From assembly GCA_043228905.1 (NCBI GenBank), contig JBHGNT010000054.1, forward strand, positions 1 through 64,000: 64,000 nucleotides of DNA, in the 5' to 3' direction. The DNA is from Azolla caroliniana. Lineage: Eukaryota; Polypodiophyta. Shown in pieces: positions 13,018-26,124 of the stretch. Position 1 is the first letter of the stretch. Every line of letters begins with the position of its first letter. The notes under the pieces are model-generated. The model searched no databases. It was not told the origin of the DNA and saw only the letters and a list, made by a program, of their open reading frames with translations. Position numbers and translations under genes: made by a program.

Positions 13018-14265
13018 GATATCGGATTTTGGTGTTTAAACATGCGAATCGAAGGTAACGAGTATAGCCATGATATGGAATTGAAAAATCAAGATTTAAA
13101 AACTCTAGTCGAGAGACATGAAGTGAGAAGCAAATTTAAGGAAGGCGTAGACAAGAGCGCCTCAATGGATGAAAATGTTCATAGATTCCTCGTGTGATAT
13201 CGGATTTTGGTGTTTAAACATGCGAATCAAAGGTAACGAATATAGCCATGATATGGAATTAAAAAATCAAGATTTTCAAACTCAAGTCGAGAGACATGAA
13301 GGAAAAAGCAAATTTGAGGAAGGCGTAGACAAGAGCGCCTCACTTACTAAAAATGTTCATAGATGGCTCGTGTGATATCGGATTTTGGTGTTTAAACATG
13401 CGAATCGAAGGTAACGAATCTAGCCATCATATGGAATTAAAAAATAAAGAATTTGATACTCATATCGAGAGACATGAAGAAAAAAGCAATTTTGAGGTAG
13501 GCGTAGACAAGAGCGCCTCACTGACAAAAAATGTTCATAGATGGCTCGTTTGATATCGTATTTTGGTGTTTAAACATGCAAATCGAAGGTAACGAAACTA
13601 GCCATGATATGGATTTAAAAAATAAAGATTTTGATACTCATATCGAGAGACATGAAGAAAAAAGCAAATTTTGAGGAAGGCGTAGACAAGAGCGCCTCAC
13701 TGACTGAAAATGTTCCTAGATGGCTTCTGTGATATCGGATTTTGGTGTTTAAACCTGCGAATCGAAGGTAACGAATATAGCCATGATATGGAATTGAAAA
13801 ATCAAGATTTAAAAACTTTGGTCGAGAGACATGAAGTGAAAAGCAAATTTAAGGAAGGCATAGACAAGAGCACCTCAATGGATGAAAATGTTCATAGATT
13901 CCTCGTGTGATATCGGATTTTGGTGTTTAAACATGCGAATCGAAGGTAACGAATCTAGTCATGATATGGATTTTAAAAATAAAGATTTTGAAACTCAGGT
14001 CGAGAGACATGAAGAAAAAAGCAATTTTGAGGAAGGCGTCGACAAGAGCGCCACAATGAATGAAAATGTTCATAGATTCCTCGTGTGATATCGGATTTTG
14101 GTGTTTAAACATGCGAATCGAAGGTAACGAATATAGCCATGATATGGAATTGAAAAAATCAAGATTTAAAAACTCAGGTCAAGAGACATAAAGTAAAAAG
14201 CAAATTTAAGGAAGGTGTCGACAAGAGCGCCACAATGAATGAAAATGCTCATAGATTGCTCGTGT
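13018..14265 (+). repeat. 7-monomer higher-order repeat, copy 1 (1248 bp)
   Basis: Seven monomers in the order GAAGTGAGAAGC, GAATCAAAGG, CCATCATATGG, a CTCGTTTGATATCGTAT monomer, a GGCTTCTGTGATATC monomer, an ATGGATTTTAAAAATAAAG monomer, and the six-A monomer. Two units are 179 bp: one from GCAAATTTTGAGG at ~13665 and one from the six-A run. The next block repeats this order with only a few changes. The AACGAGTATAG variant at 13058 also appears at 37053 and 41814, so part of this unit was copied far downstream. Confidence 0.88.
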
Positions 14266-15512
14266 GATATCGGATTTTGGTGTTTAAACATGCGAATCGA
14301 AGGTAACGAATATAGCCATGATATGGAATTGAAAAATCAAGATTTAAAAACTCTAGTCGAGAGACATGAAGTGAGAAGCAAATTTAAGGAAGGCGTAGAC
14401 AAGAGCGCCTCAATGGATGAAAATGTTCATAGATTCCTCGTGTGATATCGGATTTTGGTGTTTAAACATGCGTATCAAAGGTAACGAATATAGCCATGAT
14501 ATGGAATTAAAAAATCAAGATTTTCAAACTCAAGTCGAGAGACATGAAGGAAAAAGCAAATTTGAGGAAGGCGTAGACAAGAGCGCCTCACTTACTAAAA
14601 ATGTTCATAGATGGCTCGTGTGATATCGGATTTTGGTGTTTAAACATGCGAATCGAATGTAACGAATCTAGCCATCATATGGAATTAAAAAATAAAGAAT
14701 TTGATACTCATATCGAGAGACATGAAGAAAAAAGCAATTTTGAGGTAGGCGTAGACAAGAGCGCCTCACTGACAAAAAATGTTCATAGATGGCTCGTTTG
14801 ATATCGTATTTTGGTGTTTAAACATGCAAATCGAAGGTAACGAAACTAGCCATGATATGGATTTAAAAAATAAAGATTTTGATACTCATATCGAGAGACA
14901 TGAAGAAAAAAGCAAATTTTGAGGAAGGCGTAGACAAGAGCGCCTCACTGACTGAAAATGTTCCTAGATGGCTTCTGTGATATCGGATTTTGGTGTTTAA
15001 ACCTGCGAATCGAAGGTAACGAATATAGCCATGATATGGAATTGAAAAATCAAGATTTAAAAACTTTGGTCGAGAGACATGAAGTGAAAAGCAAATTTAA
15101 GGAAGGCATAGACAAGAGCACCTCAATGGATGAAAATGTTCATAGATTCCTCGTGTGATATCGGATTTTGGTGTTTAAACATGCGAATCGAAGGTAACGA
15201 ATCTAGTCATGATATGGATTTTAAAAATAAAGATTTGAAACTCAGGTCGAGAGACATGAAGAAAAAAGCAATTTTGAGGAAGGCGTCGACAAGAGCGCCA
15301 CAATGAATGAAAATGTTCATAGATTCCTCGTGTGATATCGGATTTTGGTGTTTAAACATGCGAATCGAAGGTAACGAATATAGCCATGATATGGAATTGA
15401 AAAAATCAAGATTTAAAAACTCAGGTCAAGAGACATAAAGTAAAAAGCAAATTTAAGGAAGGTGTCGACAAGAGCGCCACAATGAATGAAAATGCTCATA
15501 GATTGCTCGTGT
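14266..15512 (+). repeat. 7-monomer higher-order repeat, copy 2 (1247 bp)
   Basis: Same order of seven monomers as the preceding block, including both 179 bp units. It is one base shorter because AAAGATTTTGAAAC reads AAAGATTTGAAAC at ~15231, giving a 177 bp unit at 15157-15333. ATGCGTATCAAAGG at ~14470 recurs in the third, partial copy at ~15718 but not in copy 1 (ATGCGAATCAAAGG), so the third copy probably derives from this one. Confidence 0.88.
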
Positions 15513-16046
15513 GATATCGGATTTTGGTGTTTAAACATGCGAATCGAAGGTAACGAATATAGCCATGATATGGAATTGAAAAATCAAGATTTAAAAACTC
15601 TAGTCGAGAGACATGAAGTGAGAAGCAAATTTAAGGAAGGCGTAGACAAGAGCGCCTCAATGGATGAAAATGTTCATAGATTCCTCGTGTGATATCGGAT
15701 TTTGGTGTTTAAACATGCGTATCAAAGGTAACGAATATAGCCATGATATGGAATTAAAAAATCAAGATTTTCAAACTCAAGTCGAGAGACATGAAGGAAA
15801 AAGCAAATTTGAGGAAGGCGTAGACAAGAGCGCCTCACTTACTAAAAATGTTCATAGATGGCTCGTGTGATATCGGATTTTGGTGTTTAAACATGCGAAT
15901 CGAATGTAACGAATCTAGCCATCATATGGAATTAAAAAATAAAGAATTTGATACTCATATCGAGAGACATGAAGAAAAAAGCAATTTTGAGGTAGGCGTA
16001 GACAAGAGCGCCTCACTGACTAAAAATGTTCATAGATGGCTCGTTT
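15513..16046 (+). repeat. 7-monomer higher-order repeat, copy 3 (partial, 3 monomers)
   Basis: The first three monomers of the 7-mer are repeated. The order then departs at ~16.03 kb into a CTCGTTTGATATCGGATTTTG monomer and another series. The ATGCGTATCAAAGG variant ties it to the block at 14266. The change of order marks an array breakpoint. Confidence 0.82.
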
Positions 16047-16581
16047 GATATCGGATTTTGTTGTTTAAACATGCAAATCGAAGGTAACGAAACTAGCCAT
16101 GATATCGAATTGAAAAATCAAGATTTTGAAACTCAAGTCGAGAGACATGAAGAAAAAAGCAATTTTGAGGAAGGCGTAGACAAGAGCGCCTCACTGACTG
16201 AAAATGTTCCTAGATGGCTTGTGTGATATCGGATTTTGGTGTTTAAACTTGCGAATCGAAGGTAACGAATATAGCCATGATATGGAATTGAAAAAATCAA
16301 GATTTAAAAACTCAGGTCGAGAGACATAAAGTAAAAAGCAAATTTAAGGAAGCCGTCGACAAGAGCGCCACAATGGATGAAAATGTTCATAGATTCCTCG
16401 TGTGATATCGGATTTTGGTGTTTAAACATGCGAATCGAAGGTAACGAATATAGCCATGATATGGAATTAAAAAATAAAGATTTTGAAACTCAGGTCGAGA
16501 GACATGAAGTGAAAAGCAAATTTAAGGAAGGCGTAGACAAGAGCGCCTCACTTACTAAAAATGTTCATAGATGGCTCGTGT

Positions 16582-16738
16582 GATATCGGATTTTGGTGTT
16601 TAAACATGCGAATCGAAGGTAACGAATATAGCCATGATTTTGATACTCATATTGAGAGACATGAAGAAAAAAGCAAATTTGAGGAAGGCGTAGACAAGAG
16701 CGCCTCACTGACTGAAAATGTTCGTAGATGGCTTGTGT
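16582..16738 (+). repeat. Truncated monomer, 157 bp (21 bp deletion)
   Basis: AGCCATGAT is joined directly to TTTGATACTCATATTGAG at ~16638. Related intact units have a further 21 bp between these words, ending in GAT, so a GAT microhomology flanks the missing piece. The sequence after the join, with CATATTGAG, GTTCGTAGATGG and GTGTTCAAAC, matches ~8.82-8.98 kb. The join could therefore be a recombination point between two monomer types rather than a plain deletion. Confidence 0.9.
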
Positions 16739-16800
16739 GATATCGGATTTTGGTGTTCAAACATGCGAATCGAAGGTAACGAATATAGCCATGATATGGA
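16640..16800 (+). repeat. Segment shared with ~8.82-8.98 kb (offset 7816 bp)
   Basis: Three rare variants occur together in both places: CATATTGAGAGAC, GTTCGTAGATGGCTTG, and GTGTTCAAACATG (which destroys the GTTTAAAC palindrome). Elsewhere these positions read CATATCGAG, GTTCATAG or GTTCCTAG, and GTGTTTAAAC. The shared stretch is short and begins at the 157 bp monomer's junction. Confidence 0.8.
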
Positions 16801-18519
16801 ATTGAAAAATCAAGATTTAAAAACTCAGGTCCAGAGACATGAAGTAAAAAGCAAATTTAAGGAAGCCGTCGACAAGAGCGCCACAATGAATGAAAATGTT
16901 AATAGATTCCTCGTGTGATATCGGATTTTGGTGTTTAAACATGCGAATCGAAGGTAACGAAACTAGCCATGATATGGAATAAAAAAATCAAGATTTTCAA
17001 ACTCAAGTCGAGAGACATGAAGCAAAAAGCAATTTTGAGGAAGGCGTAGACAAGAGCGACTCAATGAATGAAAATGTTCATAGATTCCACGTGTGATATC
17101 GGATTTTGGTGTTTAAACATGCGAATCGAAGGTAACGAATATAGCCATGATATGGAATTAAAAAATAAAGATTTTGAAACTCAGGTCGAGAGACATGAAG
17201 AAAAAAGCAATTTTGAGGAAGGCGTCGACAAGAGCGCCACAATGAATGAAAATGCTCATAGATTGCTCGTGTGATATCGGATTTTGGTGTTTAAACATGC
17301 GAATCGAAGGTAACGAATCTAGCCATGATATGGAATTAAAAAATCAAGATTTAAAAACTCTAGTCGAGAGACATGAAGTGAGAAGCAAATTTAAGGAAGG
17401 CGTAGACAAGAGCGCCTCACTTACTAAAAATGTTCATAGATGGCTCGTGTGATATCGGATTTTGGTGTTTAAACATGCGAATCGAAGGTAACGAAACTAG
17501 CCACGATATGGAATTGAAAAATCAAGATTTTGAAACTCAAGTCGAGAGACATGAAGAAAAAAGCAATTTTGAGGAAGGCGTAGACAAGAGCGCCTCACTG
17601 ACTGAAAATGTTCATAGATGGCTTGTGTGATATCGGATTTTGGTGTTTAAACATGCGAATCGAAGGTAACGAATCTAGCCATGATATGGAATTAAAAAAT
17701 CAAGATTTTGAAACTCAAGTCGAGAGACATGAAGAAAAAAGCAATTTTGAGGAAGGCGTAGACAAGAGCGCCTCACTGACTGAAAATGTTCCTAGATGGC
17801 TTGTGTGATATCGGATTTTGGTGTTTAAACCTGCGAATCGAAGGTAACGAATATAGCCATGATATGGAATTGAAAAATCAAGATTTAAAAACACAGGTCC
17901 AGAGACATGAAGTAAAAAGCAAATTTAAGGAAGCCGTCGACAAGAGCGCCACAATGAATGAAAATGCTCATAGATTGCTCGTGTGATATCGGATTTTGGT
18001 GTTTAAACATGTGAATCGAAGGTAACGAATATAGCCATGAAATGGAATTGAAAAATCAAGATTTAAAAACTCAGGTCAAGAGACATAAAGTAAAAAGCAA
18101 ATTTAAGGAAGGTGTCGACAAGAGCGCCACAATGAATGAAAATGCTCATAGATTGCTCGTGTGATATCGGATTTTGGTGTTTAAACATGCGAATCGAAGG
18201 TAACGAATATAGCCATGATATGGAATTGAAAAATCAAGATTTAAAAACTCTAGTCGAGAGACATGAAGTGAGAATCAAATTTAAGGAAGGCGTAGACAAG
18301 AGCGCCTCAATGGATGAAAATGTTCATAGATTCCTCGTGTGATATCGGATTTTGGTGTTTAAACATGCGAATCAAAGGTAACGAATATAGCCATGATATG
18401 GAATTAAAAAATCAAGATTTTCAAACTCAAGTCGAGAGACATGAAGGAAAAAGCAAATTTGAGGAAGGCGTAGACAAGAGCGCCTCACTTACTAAAAATG
18501 TTCATAGATGGCTCGTGTG

Positions 18520-21500
18520 ATATCGGATTTTGGTGTTTAAACATGCGAATCGAATGTAACGAATCTAGCCATCATATGGAATTAAAAAATAAAGAATTTG
18601 ATACTCATATCGAGAGACATGAAGAAAAAAGCAATTTTGAGGTAGGCGTAGACAAGAGCGCCTCACTGACTAAAAATGTTCATAGATGGCTCGTTTGATA
18701 TCGGATTTTGTTGTTTAAACATGCAAATCGAAGGTAACGAAACTAGCCATGATATCGAATTGAAAAATCAAGATTTTGAAACTCAAGTCGAGAGACATGA
18801 AGAAAAAAGCAATTTTGAGGAAGGCGTAGACAAGAGCGCCTCACTGACTGAAAATGTTCCTAGATGGCTTGTGTGATATCGGATTTTAGTGTTTAAACTT
18901 GCGAATCGAAGGTAACGAATATAGCCATGATATGGAATTGAAAAAATCAAGATTTAAAAACTCAGGTCGAGAGACATAAAGTAAAAAGCAAATTTAAGGA
19001 AGCCGTCGACAAGAGCGCCACAATGAATGAAAATGCTCATAGATTGCTCGTGTGATATCGGATTTTGGTGTTTAAACATGTGAATCGAAGGTAACGAATA
19101 TAGCCATGAAATGGAATTGAAAAATCAAGATTTAAAAACTCATGGTCGAGAGACATGAAGTGAAAAGCAAATTTAAGGAAGGCGTAGACAAGAGCGCCTC
19201 AATGGATGAAAATGTTCATAGATTCCTCGTGTGATATCGGATTTTGGTGTTTAAACATGCGAATCGAAGGTAACGAATATAGCCATGATATGGAATTGAA
19301 AAATCAAGATTTAAAAACTCTAGTCGAGAGACATGAAGTGAAAAGCAAATTTAAGGAAGGCGTAGACAACAGCGCCTCAATGGATGAAAATGTTCATAGA
19401 TTCCTCGTGTGATATCGGATTTTGGTGTTTAAACATGCGAATCAAAGGTAACGAATATAGCCATGATATGGAATTAAAAAATCAAGATTTTCAAACTCAA
19501 GTCGAGAGACATGAAGAAAAAAGCAAATTTGAGGAAGGCGTAGACAAGAGCGCCTCACTTACTAAAAATGTTCATAGATGGCTCGTGTGATATCGGATTT
19601 TGGTGTTTAAACATGCGAATCGAAGGTAACGAAACTAGCCACGATATGGAATTGAAAAATCAAGATTTTGAAACTCAAGTCGAGAGACATGAAGAAAAAA
19701 GCAATTTTGAGGAAGGCGTAGACAAGAGCGCCTCACTGACTGAAAATGTTCATAGATGGCTTGTGTGATATCGGATTTTGGTGTTTAAACATGCGAATCG
19801 AAGGTAACGAATCTAGCCATGATATGGAATTAAAAAATCAAGATTTTGAAACTCAAGTCGAGAGACATGAAGAAAAAAGCAATTTTGAGGAAGGCGTAGA
19901 CAAGAGCGCCTCACTGACTGAAAATGTTCCTAGATGGCTTGTGTGATATCGGATTTTGGTGTTTAAACCTGCGAATCGAAGGTAACGAATATAGCCATGA
20001 TATGGAATTGAAAAATCAAGATTTAAAAACTCAGGTCCAGAGACATGAAGTAAAAAGCAAATTTAAGGAAGCCGTCGACAAGAGCGCCACAATGAATGAA
20101 AATACTAATAGATTCCTCGTGTGATATCGGATTTTGGTGTTTAAACATGGGAATTGAAGGTAACGAAACTAGCCATGATATGGAATAAAAAAATCAAGAT
20201 TTTGAAACTCAAGTCGAGAGACATGAAGCAAAAAGCAATTTTGAGGAAGGCGTCGACAAGAACGACTCAATGAATGAAAATGTTCATAGATGGCTCGTGT
20301 GATATCGTATTTTGGTGTTTAAACATGCGAATCGAAGGTAACGAATCTAGCCATGATATGGATTTAAAAAATAAAGATTTTGATACTCATATCGAGAGAC
20401 ATGAAGAAAAAAGCAAATTTGAGGAAGGCGTAGACAAGAGCGCCTCACTGACTGAAAATGTTCCTAGATGGCTTGTGTGATATCGGATTTTGGTGTTTAA
20501 ACATGCGAATCGAAGGTAACGAATATAGCCATGATATGGAATTAAAATATCAAGATTTTGAAACTCAGGTCGAGAGAAGTGAAGAAAAAAGCAATTTTGA
20601 GGAAGGCGTAGACAAGAGCGCCTCACTGACTGAAAATGTTCATAGATAGCTTGTGTGATATCGGATTTTGGTGTTTAAACATGCGAATCGAAGGTAACGA
20701 ATAAAGCCATGATATGGAATTGAAAAATCAAGATTTAAAAACTCAGGTCCAGAGACATAAAGAGAAAAGCAAATTTGAGGAAGGCGTAGACAAGAGCGCC
20801 TCACTGAATGAAAATGTTCATAGATGGCTTGTGTGATATCGGATTTTGGTGTTTAAGCATGCGAATCGAAGGTAACGAATATAGCCATGATATGGAATTG
20901 AAAAATCAAGATTTAAAAACTTTGGTCGAGAGACATGAAGTGAAAAGCAAATTTAAGGAAGGCATAGACAAGAGCACCTCAATGGATGAAAATGTTCATA
21001 GATTCCTCGTGTGATATCGGATTTTGGTGTTTAAACGTGCGAATCGAAGGTAACGAATCTAGTCATGATATGGATTTAAAAAATAAAGATTTTGAAACTC
21101 AGGTCGAGAGACATGAAGAAAAAAGCAATTTTAAGGAAGGCGTCGACAAGAGCGCCACAATGAATGAAAATGTTCATAGATTCCTCGTGTGATATCGGAT
21201 TTTGGTGTTTAAACATGCGAATCGAATGTAACGAATATAGCCATGATATGGAATTGAAAAAATCAAGATTTAAAAACTCAGGTCGAGAGACATAAAGTAA
21301 AAAGCAAATTTAAGGAAGGTGTCGACAAGAGCGCCACCATGAATGAAAATGCTCATAGATTGCTCGTGTGATATCGGATTTTGGTGTTTAAACATGCGAA
21401 TCGAAGGTAACGAATATAGCCATGATATGGAATTGAAAAATCAAGATTTAAAAACTCTAGTCGAGAGACATGAAGTGAGAAGCAAATTTAAGGAAGGTGT

Positions 21501-22420
21501 AGACAAGAGCGCCTCAATGGATGAAAATGTTCATAGATTCCTCGTGTGATATCGGATTTTGGTGTTTAAACATGCGAATCAAAGGTAACGAATATAGCCA
21601 TGATATGGAATTAAAAAATCAAGATTTTCAAACTCAAGTCGAGAGACATGAAGGAAAAAGCAAATTTGAGGAAGGCGTAGACAAGAGCGCCTCACTTACT
21701 AAAAATGTTCATAGATGGCTCGTGTGATATCGGATTTTGGTGTTTAAACATGCGAATCGAAGGTAACGAATCTAGCCATCATATGGAATTAAAAAATAAA
21801 GAATTTGATACTCATATCGAGAGACATGAAGAAAAAAGAAATTTTGAGGTAGGCGTAGACAAGAGCGCCTCACTGACTAAAAATGTTCATAGATGGCTCG
21901 TTTGATATCGGATTTTGGTGTTTAAACATGCAAATCGAAGGTAACGAATATAGCCACGACATGGAATTGAAAAATCAAGATTTTGAAACTCAAATCGAGA
22001 GACATGAAGAAAAAAGCAATTTTGAGGAAGGCGTAGACAAGAGCGCCTCAGTGACTGAAAATGTTCCTAGATGGCTTGTGTGATATCGGATTTTGGTGTT
22101 TAAACCTGCGAATCGAAGGTAACGAATATAGCCATGATATGGAATTAAAAAATCAAGATTTTGAAACTCAGGTCCAGAGACATGAAGTAAAAATCAAATT
22201 TAAAGAAGCCGTCGACAAGAGCGCCACAATGAATGAAAATGTTAATAGATTCCTCGTGTGATATCGGATTTTGGTGTTTAAACATGCGAATCGAAGGTAA
22301 CGAAACTAGCCATGATATGGAATAAAAAAATCAAGATTTTGAAACTCAAGTCGAGAGACATGAAGCAAAAAGCAATTTTGAGGAAGGCGTAGACAAGAGC
22401 GACTCAATGAATGAAAATGT
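18520..22420 (+). repeat. Source or partner of the long-range copy at ~47.6-51.6 kb (offset 29135 bp)
   Basis: Monomer order and rare variants from ~18.5 to 22.4 kb recur 29135 bp downstream. Examples are the CATAGATAGCTTGTG end near 20641 and 49776, GTTTAAACGTGCG near 21031 and 50166, GCGCCACCATGAATG near 21333 and 50468, AAAAGAAATTTTGAGG near 21835 and 50970, and CTCAGTGACTG near 22047 and 51182. About one and a half monomers at ~19.25-19.48 kb do not match their partner. The offset is not a multiple of 178 because of the deletion and one-base indel monomers between the copies. Confidence 0.88.
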
Positions 22421-22792
22421 TCATAGATAACTCGTGTGACATCGGATTTTGGTGTTTAAACATGCGAATCGAAGGTAACGAAACTAGCCATGATATCGAA
22501 TTAAAAAATCAAGATTTTGCAACTCAGGTCGAGAGACATGAAGAAAAAAGCAATTTTGAGGAAGGCGTAGACAAGAGCGCCTCACTGACTGAAAATGTTC
22601 ATAGATGGCTTGTGTGATATCGAATTTGGTGTTTAAACATGCGAATCGAAGGTAACGAATAAAGCCATGATATGGAATTGAAAAATCAAGATTTAAAAAC
22701 TCAGGTCCAGAGACATAAAGAGAAAAGCAAATTTGAGGAAGGCGTAGACAAGAGCGCCTCACTGAATGAAAATGTTCATAGATGGCTTGTGT

Positions 22793-25107
22793 GATATCGG
22801 ATTTTGGTGTTTAAACATGCGAATCGAAGGTAACGAATATAGCCATGATATGGAATTGAAAAATCAAGATTTAAAAACTTTGGTCGAGAGACATGAAGTG
22901 AAAAGCAAATTTAAGGAAGGCATAGACAAGAGCGCCTCAATGGATGAAAATGTTCATAGATTCCTCGTGTGATATCGGATTTTGGTGTTTAAACATGCGA
23001 ATCGAAGGTAACGAATATAGCCATGATATAGAATTGAAAAAATCAAGATTTAAAAACTCAGGTCGAGAGACATAAAGTAAAAAGCAAATTTAAGGAAGGT
23101 GTCGACAAGAGCGCCACAATGAATGAAAATGCTCATAGATTGCTCGTGTGATATCGGATTTTGGTGTTTAAACATGCGAATCGAAGGTAACGAATATAGC
23201 CATGATATGGAATTGAAAAATCAAGATTTAAAAACTCTGGTCGAGAGACATGAAGTGAAAAGCAAATTTAAGGAAGGCGTAGACAAGAGCGCCTCAATGG
23301 ATGAAAATGTTCATAGATTCCTCGTGTGATATCGGATTTTGGTGTTTAAACATGCGAATCGAAGGTAACGAATATAGCCATGATATGGAATTAAAAAATA
23401 AAGATTTTGAAACTCAGGTCGAGAGACATGAAGAAAAAAGCAATTTTGAGGAAGGCGTCGACAAGAGCGCCACAATGAATGAAAATGCTCATAGATTGCT
23501 CGTGTGATATCGGATTTTGGTGTTTAAACATGCGAATCGAAGGTAACGAATCTAGCCATGATATGGAATTAAAAAATCAAGATTTTCAAACTCAAGTCGA
23601 GAGACATGAAGGAAAAAGCAAATTTGAGGAAGGCGTAGACAAGAGCGCCTCACTTACTAAAAATGTTCATAGATGGCTCGTGTGATATCGGATTTTGGTG
23701 TTTAAACATGCGAATCGAAGGTAACGAATCTAGCCATGATATGGAATTAAAAAATAAAGAATTTGATACTCATATCGAGAGACATGAAGAAAAAAGCAAT
23801 TTTGAGGTAGGCGTAGACAAGAGCGCCTCACTGACTAAAAATGTTCATAGATGGCTCGTTTGATATCGGATTTTGGTGTTTAAACATGCAAATCGAAGGT
23901 AACGAAACTAGCCATGATATCGAATTAAAAAATCAAGATTTTGCAATTCAGGTCGAGAGACATGAAGAAAAAAGCAATTTTGAGGAAGGCGTAGACAAGA
24001 GCGCCTCACTGACTGAAAATGTGCATAGATGGCTCGTGTGATATCGAATTTTGGTGTTTAAACATGCAAATCGAAGGTAACGAAACTAGCCATGATATTG
24101 AATTAAAAAATCAAGATTTTGCAACTCAGGTCGAGAGACATGAAGAAAAAAGCAATTTTGAGGAAGGCGTAGACAAGAGCGCCTCACTGACTGAAAATGT
24201 TCATAGATGGCTTGTGTGATATCGGATTTTGGTGTTTAAACATGCGAATCGAAGGTAACGAATATAGCCACGACATGGAATTGAAAAATCAAGATTTTGA
24301 AACTCAAGTCGAGGGACATGAAGAAAAAAGCAATTTTGAGGAAGGCGTAGACAAGACCGCCTCACTTACTAAAAATGTTCATAGATGGCTCGTGTGATAT
24401 CGGGTTTTGGTGTTTAAACATGCGAATTGAAGGTAACGAATATAGCCATGATATGGAATTGAAAAATCAAGATTTAAAAACTCAGGTCGAGAGACATAAA
24501 GTAAAAAGCAAATTTAAGGAAGCCGTCGACAAGAGCGCCACAATGAATGAAAATGCTCATAGATTGCTCGTGTGATATCGGATTTTGGTGTTTAAACATG
24601 CGAATCGAAGGTAACGAAACTAGCCATGATATCGAATTAAAAAATCAAGATTTTGCAACTCAGGTCGAGAGACATGAAGAAAAAAGCAATTTTGAGGAAG
24701 GCGTAGACAAGAGCGCCTCACTGACTGAAAATGTTCATAGATGGCTTGTGTGATATCGGATTTTGGTGTTTAAACATGCGAATCGAAGGTAACGGATAAA
24801 GCCATGATATGGAATTGAAAAATCAAGATTTAAAAACTCAGGTCCAGAGACATAAAGAGAAAAGCAAATTTGAGGAAGCCGTAGACAAGAGCGCCTCACT
24901 GAATGAAAATGTTCATAGATGGCTTGTGTGATATCGGATTTTGGTGTTTAAACATGCGAATCGAAGGTAACGAATATAGCCATGATATGGAATTGAAAAA
25001 TCAAGATTTAAAAACTTTGGTCGAGAGACATGAAGTGAAAAGCAAATTTAAGGAAGGCATAGACAAGAGCGCCTCAATGGATGAAAATGTTCATAGATTC
25101 CTCGTGT
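22793..25107 (+). repeat. 13-monomer core, copy 1 (2315 bp)
   Basis: Thirteen consecutive monomers in an order that recurs at 26125, 29279 and 32789 with the same total length (12 units of 178 bp and one of 179 bp). Conceptual translations of every long frame inside it are identical among the four copies. That means very few or no base changes at most positions over 2.3 kb and makes this the most homogeneous repeat in the window. Markers inside are CAATTCAGGTCGAG, AATGTGCATAGATGG, CGAGGGACATGAAG, GACAAGACCGCC and AACGGATAAAGCC. Confidence 0.92.
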
Positions 25108-25234
25108 GATATCGGATTTTGGTGTTTAAACATGCGAATCGAAGGTAACGAATATAGCCATGATATGGAATTGAAAAAATCAAGATTTAAAAACTCAGGT
25201 CCAGAGACATGAAGTAAAAAGCAAATTTAAGTGT
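25108..25234 (+). repeat. Truncated monomer, 127 bp (52 bp deletion), copy 1
   Basis: The unit runs normally to GCAAATTTAAG and then jumps to TGTGATATCGG at 25230/25231. The missing 52 bp is the GTCGACAAGAGCG to CTCG part. It also carries the six-A insertion, so its net length is 127 bp. Only one base of homology is apparent at the join. The identical join at five places shows that one deletion event was copied by later amplification. Confidence 0.93.
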
Positions 25235-26124
25235 GATATCGGATTTTGGTGTTTAAACATGCGAATCCAAGGTATCGAATCTAGCCATGATATGGAATTA
25301 AAAAATCAAGATTTTGAAACTCAAGCCAAGATACATGACGAAAACAGCAATTTTGAGGAAGGCGTAGACAAGAGCGCCTCACTGAGTAAAAATGTTCATA
25401 GATGGCTCGTGTGATATCGGATTTTGGTGTTTAAACATGTGAATCGAAGGTAACGAATATAGCCATGATATGGAATTAAAAAATCAAGATTTTGAAACTC
25501 AGGTCCAGAGACATGAAGTAAAAATCAAATTTAAAGAAGCCGTCGACAAGAGCGCCACAATGAATGAAAATGTTAATAGATTCCTCGTGTGATATCGGAT
25601 TTTGGTGTTTAAACATGCGAATCGAAGGTAACGAAACTAGCCATGATATGGAATAAAAAAATCAAGATTTTGAAACTCAAGTCGAGAGACATGAAGCAAA
25701 AAGCAATTTTGAGGAAGGCGTAGACAAGAGCGACTCAATGAATGAAAATGTTCATAGATAACTCGTGTGACATCGGATTTTGGTGTTTAAACATGCGAAT
25801 CGAAGGTAACGAAACTAGCCATGATATCGAATTAAAAAATCAAGATTTTGCAACTCAGGTCGAGAGACATGAAGAAAAAAGCAATTTTGAGGAAGGCGTA
25901 GACAAGAGCGCCTCACTGACTGAAAATGTTCATAGATGGCTTGTGTGATATCGGATTTTGGTGTTTAAACATGCGAATCGAAGGTAACGAATAAAGCCAT
26001 GATATGGAATTGAAAAATCAAGATTTAAAAACTCAGGTCCAGAGACATAAAGAGAAAAGCAAATTTGAGGAAGGCGTAGACAAGAGCGCCTCACTGAATG
26101 AAAATGTTCATAGATGGCTTGTGT
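25108..26124 (+). repeat. Spacer between cores 1 and 2 (1017 bp)
   Basis: This spacer holds the 127 bp deletion monomer, one CAAGATACATGACG monomer, then the AAAATCAAATTTAAAGAAGCC monomer also found at ~22.2 kb, and two to three others. A GATAACTCGTGTGACATCGG junction at ~25757 matches ~22426. It is one monomer longer than the 839 bp spacer at 28440. Confidence 0.85.

Larger units (their letters stand above)
22110..25234 (+). repeat. Large higher-order repeat, copy A
   Basis: This block recurs 3332 bp downstream, beginning with the distinctive AAAATCAAATTTAAAGAAGCC monomer (near 22190 and 25522) and ending with the 127 bp deletion monomer. It includes a 177 bp unit at 22616-22792, where CGGATTTTGG reads CGAATTTGG at ~22621; copy B lacks that base loss. 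The 13-monomer core lies at 22793-25107. Confidence 0.88.
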
